A stretch of DNA of 64,000 nucleotides from Candidatus Acidianus copahuensis (lineage in GTDB: Archaea > Thermoproteota > Thermoprotei_A > Sulfolobales > Sulfolobaceae). The position numbers and the translations under genes were made by a program. Shown here in pieces: positions 18,202 to 27,720 of this stretch (positions within the stretch are counted from its first letter, which is position 1; every line of letters starts with the position of its first letter). The notes under the pieces are model-generated. The model did not search any database. It was not told where the DNA came from and saw only the letters and a list, made by a program, of their open reading frames with translations. The stretch is taken from NCBI RefSeq assembly GCF_000632495.1, contig NZ_JFZT01000017.1:62001-126000 (forward strand), in the 5' to 3' direction.

Positions 18202-20075
18202 ATCTCTTTTGTTCTTTCTATTATATCTTCTATTGTATCCGTCCTAAACCCAGAAATGGTAGCAATATAGTGAAATATTAGTATGGCAATAGCAGCAACT
18301 AAAATATCCCATGGAAAAGCTATTATTGGCATAGGACCAAGAGATCCGAAATATGACAGAATAAATATCACAAAAATAAATACTAAAAGCCAGTAACTTG
18401 CTTTTATCTCTCTCTTAACAGTATCAATCTTTGAATAAATATTTAACATAAGAATATTAAATGCAATTAAAGATCCCATAATTAATAGATAAATTAATAA
18501 TGCAATATTGTTTGCAGCAGAGAGACCAGACGTTCCTATATCAAAGAAGAATGCAACTGCTAATGTAATTGCCAGGTCTAGTATACCTAACAGATAGCTT
18601 ATATTTTTCGGCATACCTAGTCTTATTGCATAATATCCAAAAAACAGAGGAAGTCCAAGAAATATCGCAGTAATTACGTAAAATAATGTGGGAAATCCAG
18701 CCCAATACACTATTAAGCCCGCTGCTAATGTAGCTAGCGGTGCAATGATTGCAGCACCTTTCACTTTATAGTTTCTTTTTAAATCTGGGGCAGTTCTTCT
18801 AAGAGTTGCTAATCCTATACCTCCCATTATATATGTAAATACTGTTGCTAGTGATATGAATCCTACAAGCGACTCCCAAGATGGGAAAGGAAGCATGAAC
18901 AGTGCTGCAACAATTGTTCCAGCTATCAAGGAAAATATGGGAACTTTTGTTTTCCCTACTTTCAGAAATAGCTCTGGTATGTATCCGTTAGAGGCGAAAC
19001 CATATAATGTTCGTCCTGCAGTTCCAGTATATATCCAACCAGTTCCACTAGGTGAAATAACGGCATCAATAAGGAGTATTAAACTCCATATGGAGAATAA
19101 GGCAAGTATCGGTCCTATAACGCTTGATTTAGTTAGCAACTCGTAGAAAGGTCCTTGAACTAAGTTAGATTCACCAAGTGCCGTCCAATTTCCTGGAATC
19201 ACAGTTGCATTATTGACTCTCACTATGGCCCAGTTTATTCCCCCAGTGAATGCTACTTGAAGCAATGTATATATAATAATTCCGATTATTAAAGATCCCA
19301 ATACTGCAAAGGGTATGTCCTTTTTTGGATTCTTTCCCTCACCGCCGTACTCTATTGCCTGTCTAAATCCTAAATAAGAGAAAATTACTCCAGTAACGGG
19401 TATGGCAAAAAGGACCGGGGCAAATCCACTGAGTCCAGAGGCGTTCATATTAGCTGATGGGAAGAATCCTCCACCTAGACTAAAGTTTGTAGGGTGAAAA
19501 TAGAAAGCTAAAAATATTATAACAGTTATTGAAGGTATTACTAATTTCCACCATCCGGCGAAGTGAGTTACTTTTCCCATTATATTAACTCCTATATATT
19601 GTAAAAAGAAGAAAAATATCAATAAAAGATACGCCCCAAAAATTCCTAATGGAGTAAGCACGCCATTAGGGTATGTCAATCCTGGAACTAATGCAGCCAA
19701 ATAGGTTATACTTGCAGTAGCTTCTATTGCCGGTACTGATGCTGCAGATAAGAAATAGTCCCATGTTATAATATAGCCTACTATTCCTCCATGCGTATAG
19801 TGAGGATATCTTACGATTCCACCTGTCTTAGGAATTGCTGATGAGATTTCTGCATATGCCAACGCAATAAATATTATTAGAATTCCAGCAATTATCCAAG
19901 AAAGTACTCCGGAACCCCCTGCATATGCAGCTGTATATAATGAACCGAAAAGCCAACCAGATCCTATAACTCCTCCTAGTGATAGAAACAGAAGTTCCCA
20001 TTTTCCTAAGGATCTCCTTAATTGCTTATCTGAAGATTCCCCTAGATCTTTCATTTCTGGTGATCTATCAGCCAT
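18198..20075 (-). CDS. APC-superfamily amino acid permease (long form)
   Basis: A 625-residue membrane protein with about fourteen helices. The N-terminal GKWELLFLSLGGVIGSGWLFG and SWIIAGILIIFIALAYAEISSAIPKTGG are classic marks of the amino acid-polyamine-organocation superfamily, including the broken helix 1 with GVIGSG that binds the substrate backbone. Length exceeds the usual 450-500 because of extra C-terminal helices, as in many archaeal members. The amino acid transported is unknown. A TATA-like box is about 27 bases upstream of its ATG. The large gap upstream carries candidate regulatory palindromes. Confidence 0.88.
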   Translation of the reverse strand: MADRSPEMKDLGESSDKQLRRSLGKWELLFLSLGGVIGSGWLFGSLYTAAYAGGSGVLSWIIAGILIIFIALAYAEISSAIPKTGGIVRYPHYTHGGIVGYIITWDYFLSAASVPAIEATASITYLAALVPGLTYPNGVLTPLGIFGAYLLLIFFFFLQYIGVNIMGKVTHFAGWWKLVIPSITVIIFLAFYFHPTNFSLGGGFFPSANMNASGLSGFAPVLFAIPVTGVIFSYLGFRQAIEYGGEGKNPKKDIPFAVLGSLIIGIIIYTLLQVAFTGGINWAIVRVNNATVIPGNWTALGESNLVQGPFYELLTKSSVIGPILALFSIWSLILLIDAVISPSGTGWIYTGTAGRTLYGFASNGYIPELFLKVGKTKVPIFSLIAGTIVAALFMLPFPSWESLVGFISLATVFTYIMGGIGLATLRRTAPDLKRNYKVKGAAIIAPLATLAAGLIVYWAGFPTLFYVITAIFLGLPLFFGYYAIRLGMPKNISYLLGILDLAITLAVAFFFDIGTSGLSAANNIALLIYLLIMGSLIAFNILMLNIYSKIDTVKREIKASYWLLVFIFVIFILSYFGSLGPMPIIAFPWDILVAAIAILIFHYIATISGFRTDTIEDIIERTKEI

Positions 20076-20235
20076 ATTTAAATCAATTTCATGAAGTATT
20101 TAAAAATCTTTCGTTTATCCACACATTATATTTTATCATTGTATATATCTTAGGCAAACTTCTGTATAAAGAGGATAAAGTAAATGATAAATTATTTACT
20201 TTTTATAATATCATTGTTTAGATATATATAGAGGA

Positions 20236-20255
20236 TGTAAAATGGATATTTTACA
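20236..20255. promoter_or_regulatory. Perfect inverted repeat, operator-like
   Basis: TGTAAAAT-GGAT-ATTTTACA is an 8-base perfect inverted repeat with a 4-base spacer, the size and form of an archaeal Lrp-type or other dimeric regulator site. A further half-site-like ATTTTAC follows at about 20269-20275, and GCACTT-A-AAGTGC at 20283-20295. It lies 160 bases upstream of the APC permease start, farther than usual for a repressor site, so its target is unclear. Confidence 0.35.
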
Positions 20256-20424
20256 ATAAAAAGCTCCATATTTTACGATCCTGCACTTAAAGTGCTCAAA
20301 TAGATAAGGACCTAATTAAATTGTAAAGTATATAATTTTGAGTATAGAGTTATAAAATAATGATAATATTGTTTTATTTAATTTATCAATATCAATAAAT
20401 TTTTTGCCTTTCCAAGCTTAAATG

Positions 20425-20512
20425 GTCTCACAGAGACATCTTCGCGGTAGTTATAGGAGACTAGTCTCAATTTGAACTAGAAAGTTCTAACCTAAAGGTC
20501 GTGATATTTCAC
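20425..20512. other. Run of four adjacent small hairpins
   Basis: Within 88 bases: GTCTC-ACA-GAGAC (20425-20437), GAGACTAGTCTC (20457-20468, fully palindromic), GAACT-AGAA-AGTTC (20474-20487) and GTGA-TATT-TCAC (20501-20512). GTCTC/GAGAC arms recur in the first two, so alternative pairing between them is possible. This density is unusual for an A/T-rich intergenic region and suggests a folded RNA, or a decayed transposon end, but no promoter or known RNA family was recognised. Confidence 0.4.
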
Positions 20513-20782
20513 CATTAGATCGCTCTATTAGACCTAGAGAATTTTCCATAATTGAACACGCAAATCTACAAGTTTCTGGTATTCTTATTATTTGAGCTAT
20601 TATACAAATAATAAAATAGATTTTCTTAAAAAACTAATTTTCATGAATTAAGCAATTATTTTCTATCATTTTAACGATCGGTTTGTAAGATGGAACAGTA
20701 AACCTTAACTAAGAGATTAAGAGAGTATACTCTAATTCTTCATTGTGAGCTATTTTTAATACTTAGTGTCCAGGTTAATATT

Positions 20783-21862
20783 ATGAAAGCAATTGTCGTA
20801 AAGCCTGGAACAAAAGGATTTGAGCTTAAGGATTATGATTTAAGGGAAAAACTTGGTGATCATCAGGTCATGATTAAAACATTATATAACGGCATTTGTG
20901 GTACAGATCGTGGAATAGTTTCATCTAAACTTAGTTTTTCTAGACCTCAAGACGGATTTTCGGAACTTATTTTAGGACATGAGGCGATTGGTATGGTAAA
21001 GGAAGTAGGGGATAATGTTGTATCATTTAGGAAGGGAGATTATGTTGTACCAATAGTAAGACGGGGCTGTGGTGAGTGTCTAAACTGTAAGGTAGGCAGA
21101 TCGGACTTTTGCGAAACTGGTAAGTTCGTAGAGGCCGGAATAAGGGGAAAAAATGGTTTTATGAGAGAAGAATTTGTTGATGACGAGGCTTACCTAGTTA
21201 AAGTTCCTGAGGCCATAAAGGACATAGGAGTACTAACTGAACCATTATCTAATGTAGTAAAAGCAATTGATGAGCTATTTCAAGTCCAAAGAAGAATGAT
21301 CTGGAACTGTGAAGACGGAGCTTATAGCTGTAGGAACGCTTTTGTTATTGGAACGGGACCAATAGGAATTTTCTTTTCTTTAATGTTGAAGACCTTTGGA
21401 TTTAATGTTTATTTACTTAATAGAAGAGACCCTTCTCCCAAAGAGGAATATATATCTAGGAAGATTAACGCAACTTTTATAAACACGTCTAAAGGATTAA
21501 GCGACCTCCCTAAGGTTGATGTAATAGCGGACACTTCTGGATTTCCATCTGCCTTTATACCTTTATTAAATAAAATGAATAAGAATTCTGCGTTAATACT
21601 GTTTGGAACGCAGTCTGGAGACAAGACACAAATAGATGCAGACCTTATAACTTTCTTCGTAGAGAATAATATTGCTTTATTTGGTAGCGTAAATGCAAAT
21701 AAGCTAGACTTTAAGGAAGCAATAAATTATCTTACAATGTGGAAGGAAAAGTATGGTGACGCACTTAGTTCCATGATAACTACTAGGGTAAAACCAGAAG
21801 AAGCATCAAAAATTCTTCTAGAAAAACCCAGTGGTGAAATAAAATCTGTAATTGAATGGTAG
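20783..21862 (+). CDS. gdh: Glucose 1-dehydrogenase (NAD(P)-dependent, zinc MDR family)
   Basis: A 359-residue medium-chain dehydrogenase that matches the Sulfolobus glucose dehydrogenase pattern closely: MKAIVVKPGTKG at the start, TLYNGICGTDRGIV with the catalytic-zinc Cys, LGHEAIG, the structural-zinc loop RRGCGECLNCKVGRSDFC, and AFVIGTGPIGIFFSLM for the nucleotide. Sulfolobus enzymes of this type oxidise D-glucose, and often galactose, to the lactones in the branched Entner-Doudoroff pathway. The motif after GTGPIG continues into NRRDP, as in forms that accept NADP+. A TATA-like box lies about 26 bases before the ATG. It is convergent with the TnpA-like gene, only one base apart. Confidence 0.9.
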   Translation: MKAIVVKPGTKGFELKDYDLREKLGDHQVMIKTLYNGICGTDRGIVSSKLSFSRPQDGFSELILGHEAIGMVKEVGDNVVSFRKGDYVVPIVRRGCGECLNCKVGRSDFCETGKFVEAGIRGKNGFMREEFVDDEAYLVKVPEAIKDIGVLTEPLSNVVKAIDELFQVQRRMIWNCEDGAYSCRNAFVIGTGPIGIFFSLMLKTFGFNVYLLNRRDPSPKEEYISRKINATFINTSKGLSDLPKVDVIADTSGFPSAFIPLLNKMNKNSALILFGTQSGDKTQIDADLITFFVENNIALFGSVNANKLDFKEAINYLTMWKEKYGDALSSMITTRVKPEEASKILLEKPSGEIKSVIEW

Positions 21863-22291
21863 TTAATCCTCTTTTTCTTTATCTTCTACTATCTTAGACT
21901 TCTTCATTTGAGAATTAACAAATTCCGATATTATATTATCAGTGACTTCACCAATGGTCGCAACTAAATAGTCTCGCGACCACAGTTTACCCCCCATCAC
22001 TTCTCTTAATTCAGGGAATTTCTTTAGAATAATTCTTGCAGATTTTCCCTTAAAATAATTTGCCATGTAAGAAGGTGCAAGTCTTGGTGGACATGAGACA
22101 ATTAGATTAATTTTATTCTTTTCTATTTTAAGATCTATTAATTCGCATTCTAGCTCTTTACATATATTCTTTATAACGTCGCTAATATATTCTGAAATGC
22201 CCTCGTCTACTATTTCCTTTACCTTATACGTTGTCCAGACAAAATGATAATTACATAAATAAGTGGAGTGTCTACTATTCCTTAGTCTCAT
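21863..22291 (-). CDS. IS200/IS605 TnpA-like protein lacking catalytic residues (likely domesticated)
   Basis: A 142-residue intact protein with the Y1 (HUH) transposase fold: RHSTYLCNYHFVW at the start, SCPPRLAPSYMANYFKGKSA in the middle, LWSRDYLVATIG near residue 105. Active relatives have an HUH motif in M-P-D-H-x-H-L; here the aligned residues are Lys60 and Asn62 (NKINLI). The nucleophilic Tyr of the last helix is Phe124 (IISEFVNSQ). Strand transfer should be impossible, yet the frame is open throughout, and a TATA-like box (about 22314-22322) lies 26 bases before the ATG. The C-terminal tail KKSKIVEDKEKED is extra and charged. No tnpB partner or transposon end is adjacent. A DNA-hairpin-binding role is inference. 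Confidence 0.85.
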   Translation of the reverse strand: MRLRNSRHSTYLCNYHFVWTTYKVKEIVDEGISEYISDVIKNICKELECELIDLKIEKNKINLIVSCPPRLAPSYMANYFKGKSARIILKKFPELREVMGGKLWSRDYLVATIGEVTDNIISEFVNSQMKKSKIVEDKEKED

Positions 22292-22346
22292 TATACTTTA
22301 GAGTGTTCTAAAAATTAAATATTCAACTGTTTACTATGAATTTTAA

Positions 22347-22374
22347 TATAGTGTAGTTCTCTATCTAAACTATA
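22347..22374. promoter_or_regulatory. Imperfect inverted repeat between TnpA-like gene and acs
   Basis: TATAGTGTAG (22347-22356) and CTAAACTATA (22365-22374) pair in nine of ten positions around an 8-base spacer. The site lies between the two divergent promoters, about 55-80 bases from each start codon, so it could serve either gene. Hairpins of this form are also what IS200-type TnpA proteins bind, though no transposon remains are visible here. Confidence 0.4.
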
Positions 22375-22400
22375 GTGAGTGAGTAACACTTTTTAGTATA

Positions 22401-22418
22401 ATATAAGTATACTTATAT
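22401..22418. promoter_or_regulatory. 18-base perfect palindrome at the acs promoter
   Basis: ATATAAGTATACTTATAT is a perfect 18-base palindrome ending eight bases before the acs ATG at 22427. The expected TATA box (about 22396-22405) and transcription start of a leaderless acs mRNA fall within or next to it, so a protein bound here would block or steer initiation. Part of the symmetry is due to simple TA content, but the AAGTATACTT core is not. Confidence 0.5.
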
Positions 22419-22426
22419 GGTTTGAG

Positions 22427-24388
<1,962 letters not shown>

Positions 24389-24514
24389 TAAATTTCCTTA
24401 TATAAATATTGCTATATTGAACAAAATGATTTCCGTTTATAACTGAAAACTTCGCCTTTTAAGGCTAGGATGATAAAGTAGGATTAACAAAGTACTAACC
24501 TAGCCTACACTTCT

Positions 24515-24649
24515 AGGGCTTGTCCAAGTCGGAGTTACGCGAAAAGTGGGATTCCTCACAGAGGACTTTGCTTGTTAAATCTGTGGTTTCATTCAGACCT
24601 TAATTTAGTTGGTTCTCTTAACGTTTTTCCCCGCTGGGAGTCACCTTAG
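24515..24649 (+). pseudogene. Relic of IS605-type tnpB, zinc-finger end
   Basis: One plus-strand frame reads SRSYAKSGIPHRGLCLLNLW, then FHSDLNLVGSLNVFPRWES before a stop at 24647-24649. This follows the C-terminal zinc-finger plan of OrfB/TnpB proteins (C-x2-C ... C-x2-CGF ... D-DLN-xxGSLNV), with several metal-ligand cysteines already mutated and no start codon or upstream body left. It is therefore a dead fragment. The following 70 bases (24650-24720) hold tight hairpins in the place where a TnpB guide RNA (omegaRNA) and right end would be. Confidence 0.6.
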
Positions 24650-24671
24650 TGCATGTGGAGTTACCCATCTA

Positions 24672-24718
24672 CCTTGGTTGAAACCAAGGCTAGGATTAAC
24701 GATGAGGCAGGAACCTCA
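24672..24718 (+). other. Paired hairpins downstream of tnpB relic (possible omegaRNA/right-end relic)
   Basis: CCTTGGTT-GA-AACCAAGG (24672-24689) is a perfect 8-base stem, and TGAGG-CAGGAA-CCTCA (24703-24718) follows after 13 bases. Both lie just after the 3' end of the tnpB relic on the same strand. In IS605-type elements this is where the guide RNA scaffold and right-end hairpins are encoded. The element is dead, so any RNA would be a leftover. Confidence 0.4.
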
Positions 24719-24848
24719 CACTTCAGCGCATGTAGTTCACATTTACTTCTCTTGTAACCTTCAGGGTATAAACATCTTTAGGAAAAGGTTGAGAAAATGC
24801 TATGCAAGGAATTGAGGGCAAGCTCCCTATATTTTTCTTTGAAATCTG

Positions 24849-25262
24849 TTAGGTCATAACTACACTTTCTCTTGATGTAAGTTCTACGTTAATTATCCTT
24901 AGTATATATTCATGGAGAGGAATAGAGTTTTCCTCAGATACAACAATATCGTTAACTGTTTCTACTTCAGTCACTTTCCACTCTCTGCCTTTGAATTTAA
25001 CTACAATAAGGGCTCTTCCCTTTAATGGGAACATGGTAATAAAATCAATTATTTTCTTTATCTGTAATTCTTTTACTTTTACTTTTTTCTCCCAGGTACT
25101 CTTTACTTCAATTGAAAGAAGGTTTTTTCCATATATTGCGAATACATCAGGTAAAGGATTTGATGAAGAATTAGATGTAGGAATTCTAACAGATTTAAAT
25201 CCATAATTTCTAAGAATATTTACAAGTTCTCTCTCTGCCCTTCTCCCTATGTCTTTATTCAT
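24849..25262 (-). CDS. hje: Holliday junction endonuclease Hje
   Basis: A 137-residue archaeal Holliday junction resolvase. The start MNKDIGRRAERELVNILRNY, the RIPTSNSSSNPLPDVFAIYG segment with the catalytic Asp, and LLSIEVKSTWEKKVKVKELQ with the E-x-K metal motif are the residues seen in the Sulfolobus junction endonuclease Hje, and differ from its paralogue Hjc, which lacks the long SNSS-NPLPD wording. It cuts four-way DNA junctions symmetrically during recombination or fork repair. It stands alone between two transposon relics. Confidence 0.9.
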   Translation of the reverse strand: MNKDIGRRAERELVNILRNYGFKSVRIPTSNSSSNPLPDVFAIYGKNLLSIEVKSTWEKKVKVKELQIKKIIDFITMFPLKGRALIVVKFKGREWKVTEVETVNDIVVSEENSIPLHEYILRIINVELTSRESVVMT

Positions 25263-26059
25263 AGATTTTTGTTACTTAGATTATATTATTTAAGATAGAT
25301 TGCGCTTTGTCTATAGGACACTCTGCTCTTTTAATCTGGGCGTCCTACTTTATATCAAACTGTTGCTATGCTAAGGTAAAGGAAGTCAGCTCCCACAAGA
25401 TCTAAGGAGTTCCCCCTTGGTGCTATAAAGAAATATAGGGAGACTGTCTCCTATTAACTATTGACAAGAGGAACACTCCCATATTTGTAGCAAGGATCTG
25501 ACTTAGAATGCCTTTGAAAGCAGTTTCGCTTAAACTGTTTACATATTTTATTATATTCCTCCTTTTCAAAATGCCCATATTTTAAAAACACAATATTAAC
25601 TTGTCCCCGATGTGGGTAAGGTATACCCAAAGAAGAGACTGTAAAAGAGTAAGGGAGGAACTAAGGATGTGCGGTTTCCCACAGCTTCGATGGTGTAGGT
25701 TGGATTAGCCCGCTAATGAATCATGACGATGATCTTTGTTCAGAACGTGGTGAAGTCTAAGAGTTCTAGGGCAATAAGTGTCCGTAAAACCCAAACCCCA
25801 ATTTTATTACTACAAAGCAATAAGGGACATCAATAGATCTTCTGGAATTAGAGATTAAACATAAAAAAAGTTCAACGAAAAAGGCAAGAATAGATCAGAA
25901 CAAGTCTGAGGATCATCTATTTTTACTCAACTTTAATATCTGACTGGATACGGTTCATCAGATCTATCCAATCATACATTATTTTATGTATTGACTGGAG
26001 TAACTTTATCTATTAACCTCATCCTCGGTTGATAATCCAAAAAGATTGCTGTGTTGCTT
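25263..26059. other. Intergenic region with decayed repeat (797 bases)
   Basis: No intact gene on either strand. Bases 25592-25797 are the second copy of the repeat also found at 5272-5486. The 25370-25590 part, just before it, may belong to the same decayed element, because a stretch near 25390-25440 can be read as a TnpB-like fragment in broken frames; this is weak. The last about 250 bases show nothing recognisable. Confidence 0.55.
25592..25797 (+). repeat. Dispersed structured repeat, copy B
   Basis: Partner of copy A (5272-5486), alignable throughout by eye with a few short gaps. The left end reads LTCPRCG in one frame, which is better preserved than in copy A and suggests a TnpB zinc finger. 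The TTAGC-CC-GCTAA hairpin (25704-25715) is unchanged between the copies. The next hairpin is ATCAT-GACG-ATGAT (25719-25732) here but GATCG-TGA-CGATC in copy A: the sequence differs while pairing is kept. A weaker GGTT/AACC closing pair is at 25697-25700 and about 25793-25797. Confidence 0.55.
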
Positions 26060-27172
26060 TTAACTTAATGTAATTATTTTATCACATATACTAATTATAT
26101 CTTCGTCATGTGTAGCTATTATAATTCCTCTCTTTTCCTCTCTGAGTAACTTTATCATCTTCACAAAGGAAACTAAGGCTTCTCCATCCATTCCTACGCT
26201 TGGTTCATCTAATGCAATAACCCTTTTCTTAGACGCATATGCAGCGGCTATTAAAACTCTCATCTTCTGTCCATAGCTAAGGGTATATGGGCTTCTTTCA
26301 GCCAAATCTCTGATTCCGAAAAGATCTAATACTCCTCTATCCTTTACCTCTTCCAGAACTGTAGGGAAAAAGAACTGTAGATCTGGATTTTGGAACACAA
26401 CATACACTTTACCTACTAACTTCCTTAACGTAGTTGTCTTGCCTACGCCGTTTCTTCCTACAAGACAGAATACCTCTCCTTCTCTAACTCTTATATTCGT
26501 CTTTTCGGTATTGATGTTAATTATTTCCTCTCCTAACTTACTTTCTTCCCTTTGTATCGGGAATCCTCGTAGACCTTCCTTCTTGAGAAAATCAAAGTCA
26601 GTAAGTTTTTCTTTGCCCTCTTCTCGTATTTCTCCATCTGATATTATATAGATTCTATCTACTATATCTCGAAGTTCCTTTGTCCTATGTTCAGCAATTA
26701 TAGATCTCTTAGGAATTACTTCTTTAACTTCTTTTACCGCCATCTGATCAAGGTTAGCGAATGGCTCATCTAAGAGTACATATTTGGGACAAGATGCTAG
26801 AATGGTAGCTATAGAAAATCTTCGCTTGAATCCATCGGATAATTTAAAGAAGTTCTTATCATAATAATCACCCATTATTTTCTTAGCTATCTCCTCATTT
26901 ACCTCATGAAATCTACGAATGATTTTTATTTCTTCCTTAACTGTCTCACCAAGGATCTGAGAGTACGGTTCTTGTAAAACAATAGAGACCTTTGAATAAT
27001 CTGCTTTGGCACAGAAGTTTGAGCTGTCTATTTCTACTGTATTATCAGATTCACACAATATCGAACGCAGTATTGTGGTTTTTCCACTTCCATTTTTACC
27101 TAGTAGACCAACTATCTCTCCTTCTTCTACCTCTATCCTACCAGAGGGAATTTTAGCAGTAATGACAAGCAA
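26060..27172 (-). CDS. ECF transporter ATPase, two nucleotide-binding domains fused
   Basis: A 370-residue protein made of two complete ABC ATPase domains. Domain 1: Walker A GLLGKNGSGKTT, signature LSDGFKRR, Walker B YVLLDEP, switch His in IIAEH. Domain 2: Walker A CLVGRNGVGKTT, signature LSYGQKMR, Walker B VIALDEP, switch His in IIATHD. Both domains are compact (about 180 residues each). Fused pairs like this serve energy-coupling-factor importers for vitamins and metals. The gene overlaps the EcfT-like gene upstream by 40 bases, completing an S-T-A operon. Confidence 0.88.
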   Translation of the reverse strand: MLVITAKIPSGRIEVEEGEIVGLLGKNGSGKTTILRSILCESDNTVEIDSSNFCAKADYSKVSIVLQEPYSQILGETVKEEIKIIRRFHEVNEEIAKKIMGDYYDKNFFKLSDGFKRRFSIATILASCPKYVLLDEPFANLDQMAVKEVKEVIPKRSIIAEHRTKELRDIVDRIYIISDGEIREEGKEKLTDFDFLKKEGLRGFPIQREESKLGEEIININTEKTNIRVREGEVFCLVGRNGVGKTTTLRKLVGKVYVVFQNPDLQFFFPTVLEEVKDRGVLDLFGIRDLAERSPYTLSYGQKMRVLIAAAYASKKRVIALDEPSVGMDGEALVSFVKMIKLLREEKRGIIIATHDEDIISICDKIITLS

Positions 27173-27720
27173 ATTATGAGAACCCCCAAAACAATTAAAA
27201 TTGAATCAGATATATTGGGCTTTAATTTTCTTTGCCAAGAGTACTTTCCAAATAGCTTAACAGTGTATGCTACGTAAAGGTTTTCTGCCACTTTTACCAT
27301 TTCAACGAGAATTGGTCTACTAAGCTTTAAAACGTTGAATCGTATACCTCTTGATCTCGCGTAGAATGCCACTTCGGTAGAAAGAGAGTAAAAGTACGGA
27401 TAATAAGAAAGAGCAATAACTACAGGTACCCCCTTTTCACCTAAAAGATCGAGGATAGTTGACTTGTCTACCATTGAAGAAACTATAAAGTAAAGATTAA
27501 TGTATGTTAGAGCTCTAACAGTAAAAACGTAGAGGTAGGGTTTTCCAGCGTAGATAAGTAGGATCATAGATATTGTGGCTATGATAACCTCTGTAATTAT
27601 CATTGTCTTCCTTCTCAGAAGGACTATGGTCAAAATCATTGCATAAATTCCCAGAGATATGTACGTTGATAAAACTATAAAAATAGAAAAAATCATAGAA
27701 TATAAAAAAGATGTTTTCAT
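27133..27720 (-). CDS. ECF transporter T component (EcfT/CbiQ-like)
   Basis: A 195-residue membrane protein with four to five helices. Its helical coupling region carries YARSRGIRFNV, the A-R-G motif that every EcfT uses to bind the ATPase subunits. It is shorter than usual (about 250), mainly at the N-terminus. It starts within the last four bases of the S-component gene and runs into the ATPase gene, so all three are co-translated. Confidence 0.85.
   Translation of the reverse strand: MKTSFLYSMIFSIFIVLSTYISLGIYAMILTIVLLRRKTMIITEVIIATISMILLIYAGKPYLYVFTVRALTYINLYFIVSSMVDKSTILDLLGEKGVPVVIALSYYPYFYSLSTEVAFYARSRGIRFNVLKLSRPILVEMVKVAENLYVAYTVKLFGKYSWQRKLKPNISDSILIVLGVLIICLSLLLKFPLVG

Larger units (their letters stand above)
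20076..20782. other. Intergenic region with palindromes and a hairpin run (707 bases)
   Basis: No credible gene on either strand. It separates the divergent APC permease and glucose dehydrogenase. It holds an 8-base inverted repeat at 20236-20255, a GCACTT-A-AAGTGC palindrome at 20283-20295 and four consecutive small hairpins at 20425-20512, each described separately. The last 40 bases hold the promoter of glucose dehydrogenase. The remaining stretches show nothing recognisable. Confidence 0.6.
24389..24848. other. Intergenic region with tnpB relic and hairpins (460 bases)
   Basis: Contains no intact gene. An inverted repeat AGGCTAGG (24462-24469)/CCTAGCCT (24499-24506) follows the end of acs and could be its terminator or a transposon hairpin. 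It is followed by the frameshifted zinc-finger region of a TnpB (24515-24649) and two more tight hairpins at 24672-24718. Confidence 0.65.

Noticed and set aside
24609..24815. A 68-codon open frame on the plus strand in the tnpB relic.
   Set aside because: Its residues are in a different frame from the recognisable TnpB zinc-finger end and read through the hairpins; it is a chance frame over decayed DNA.
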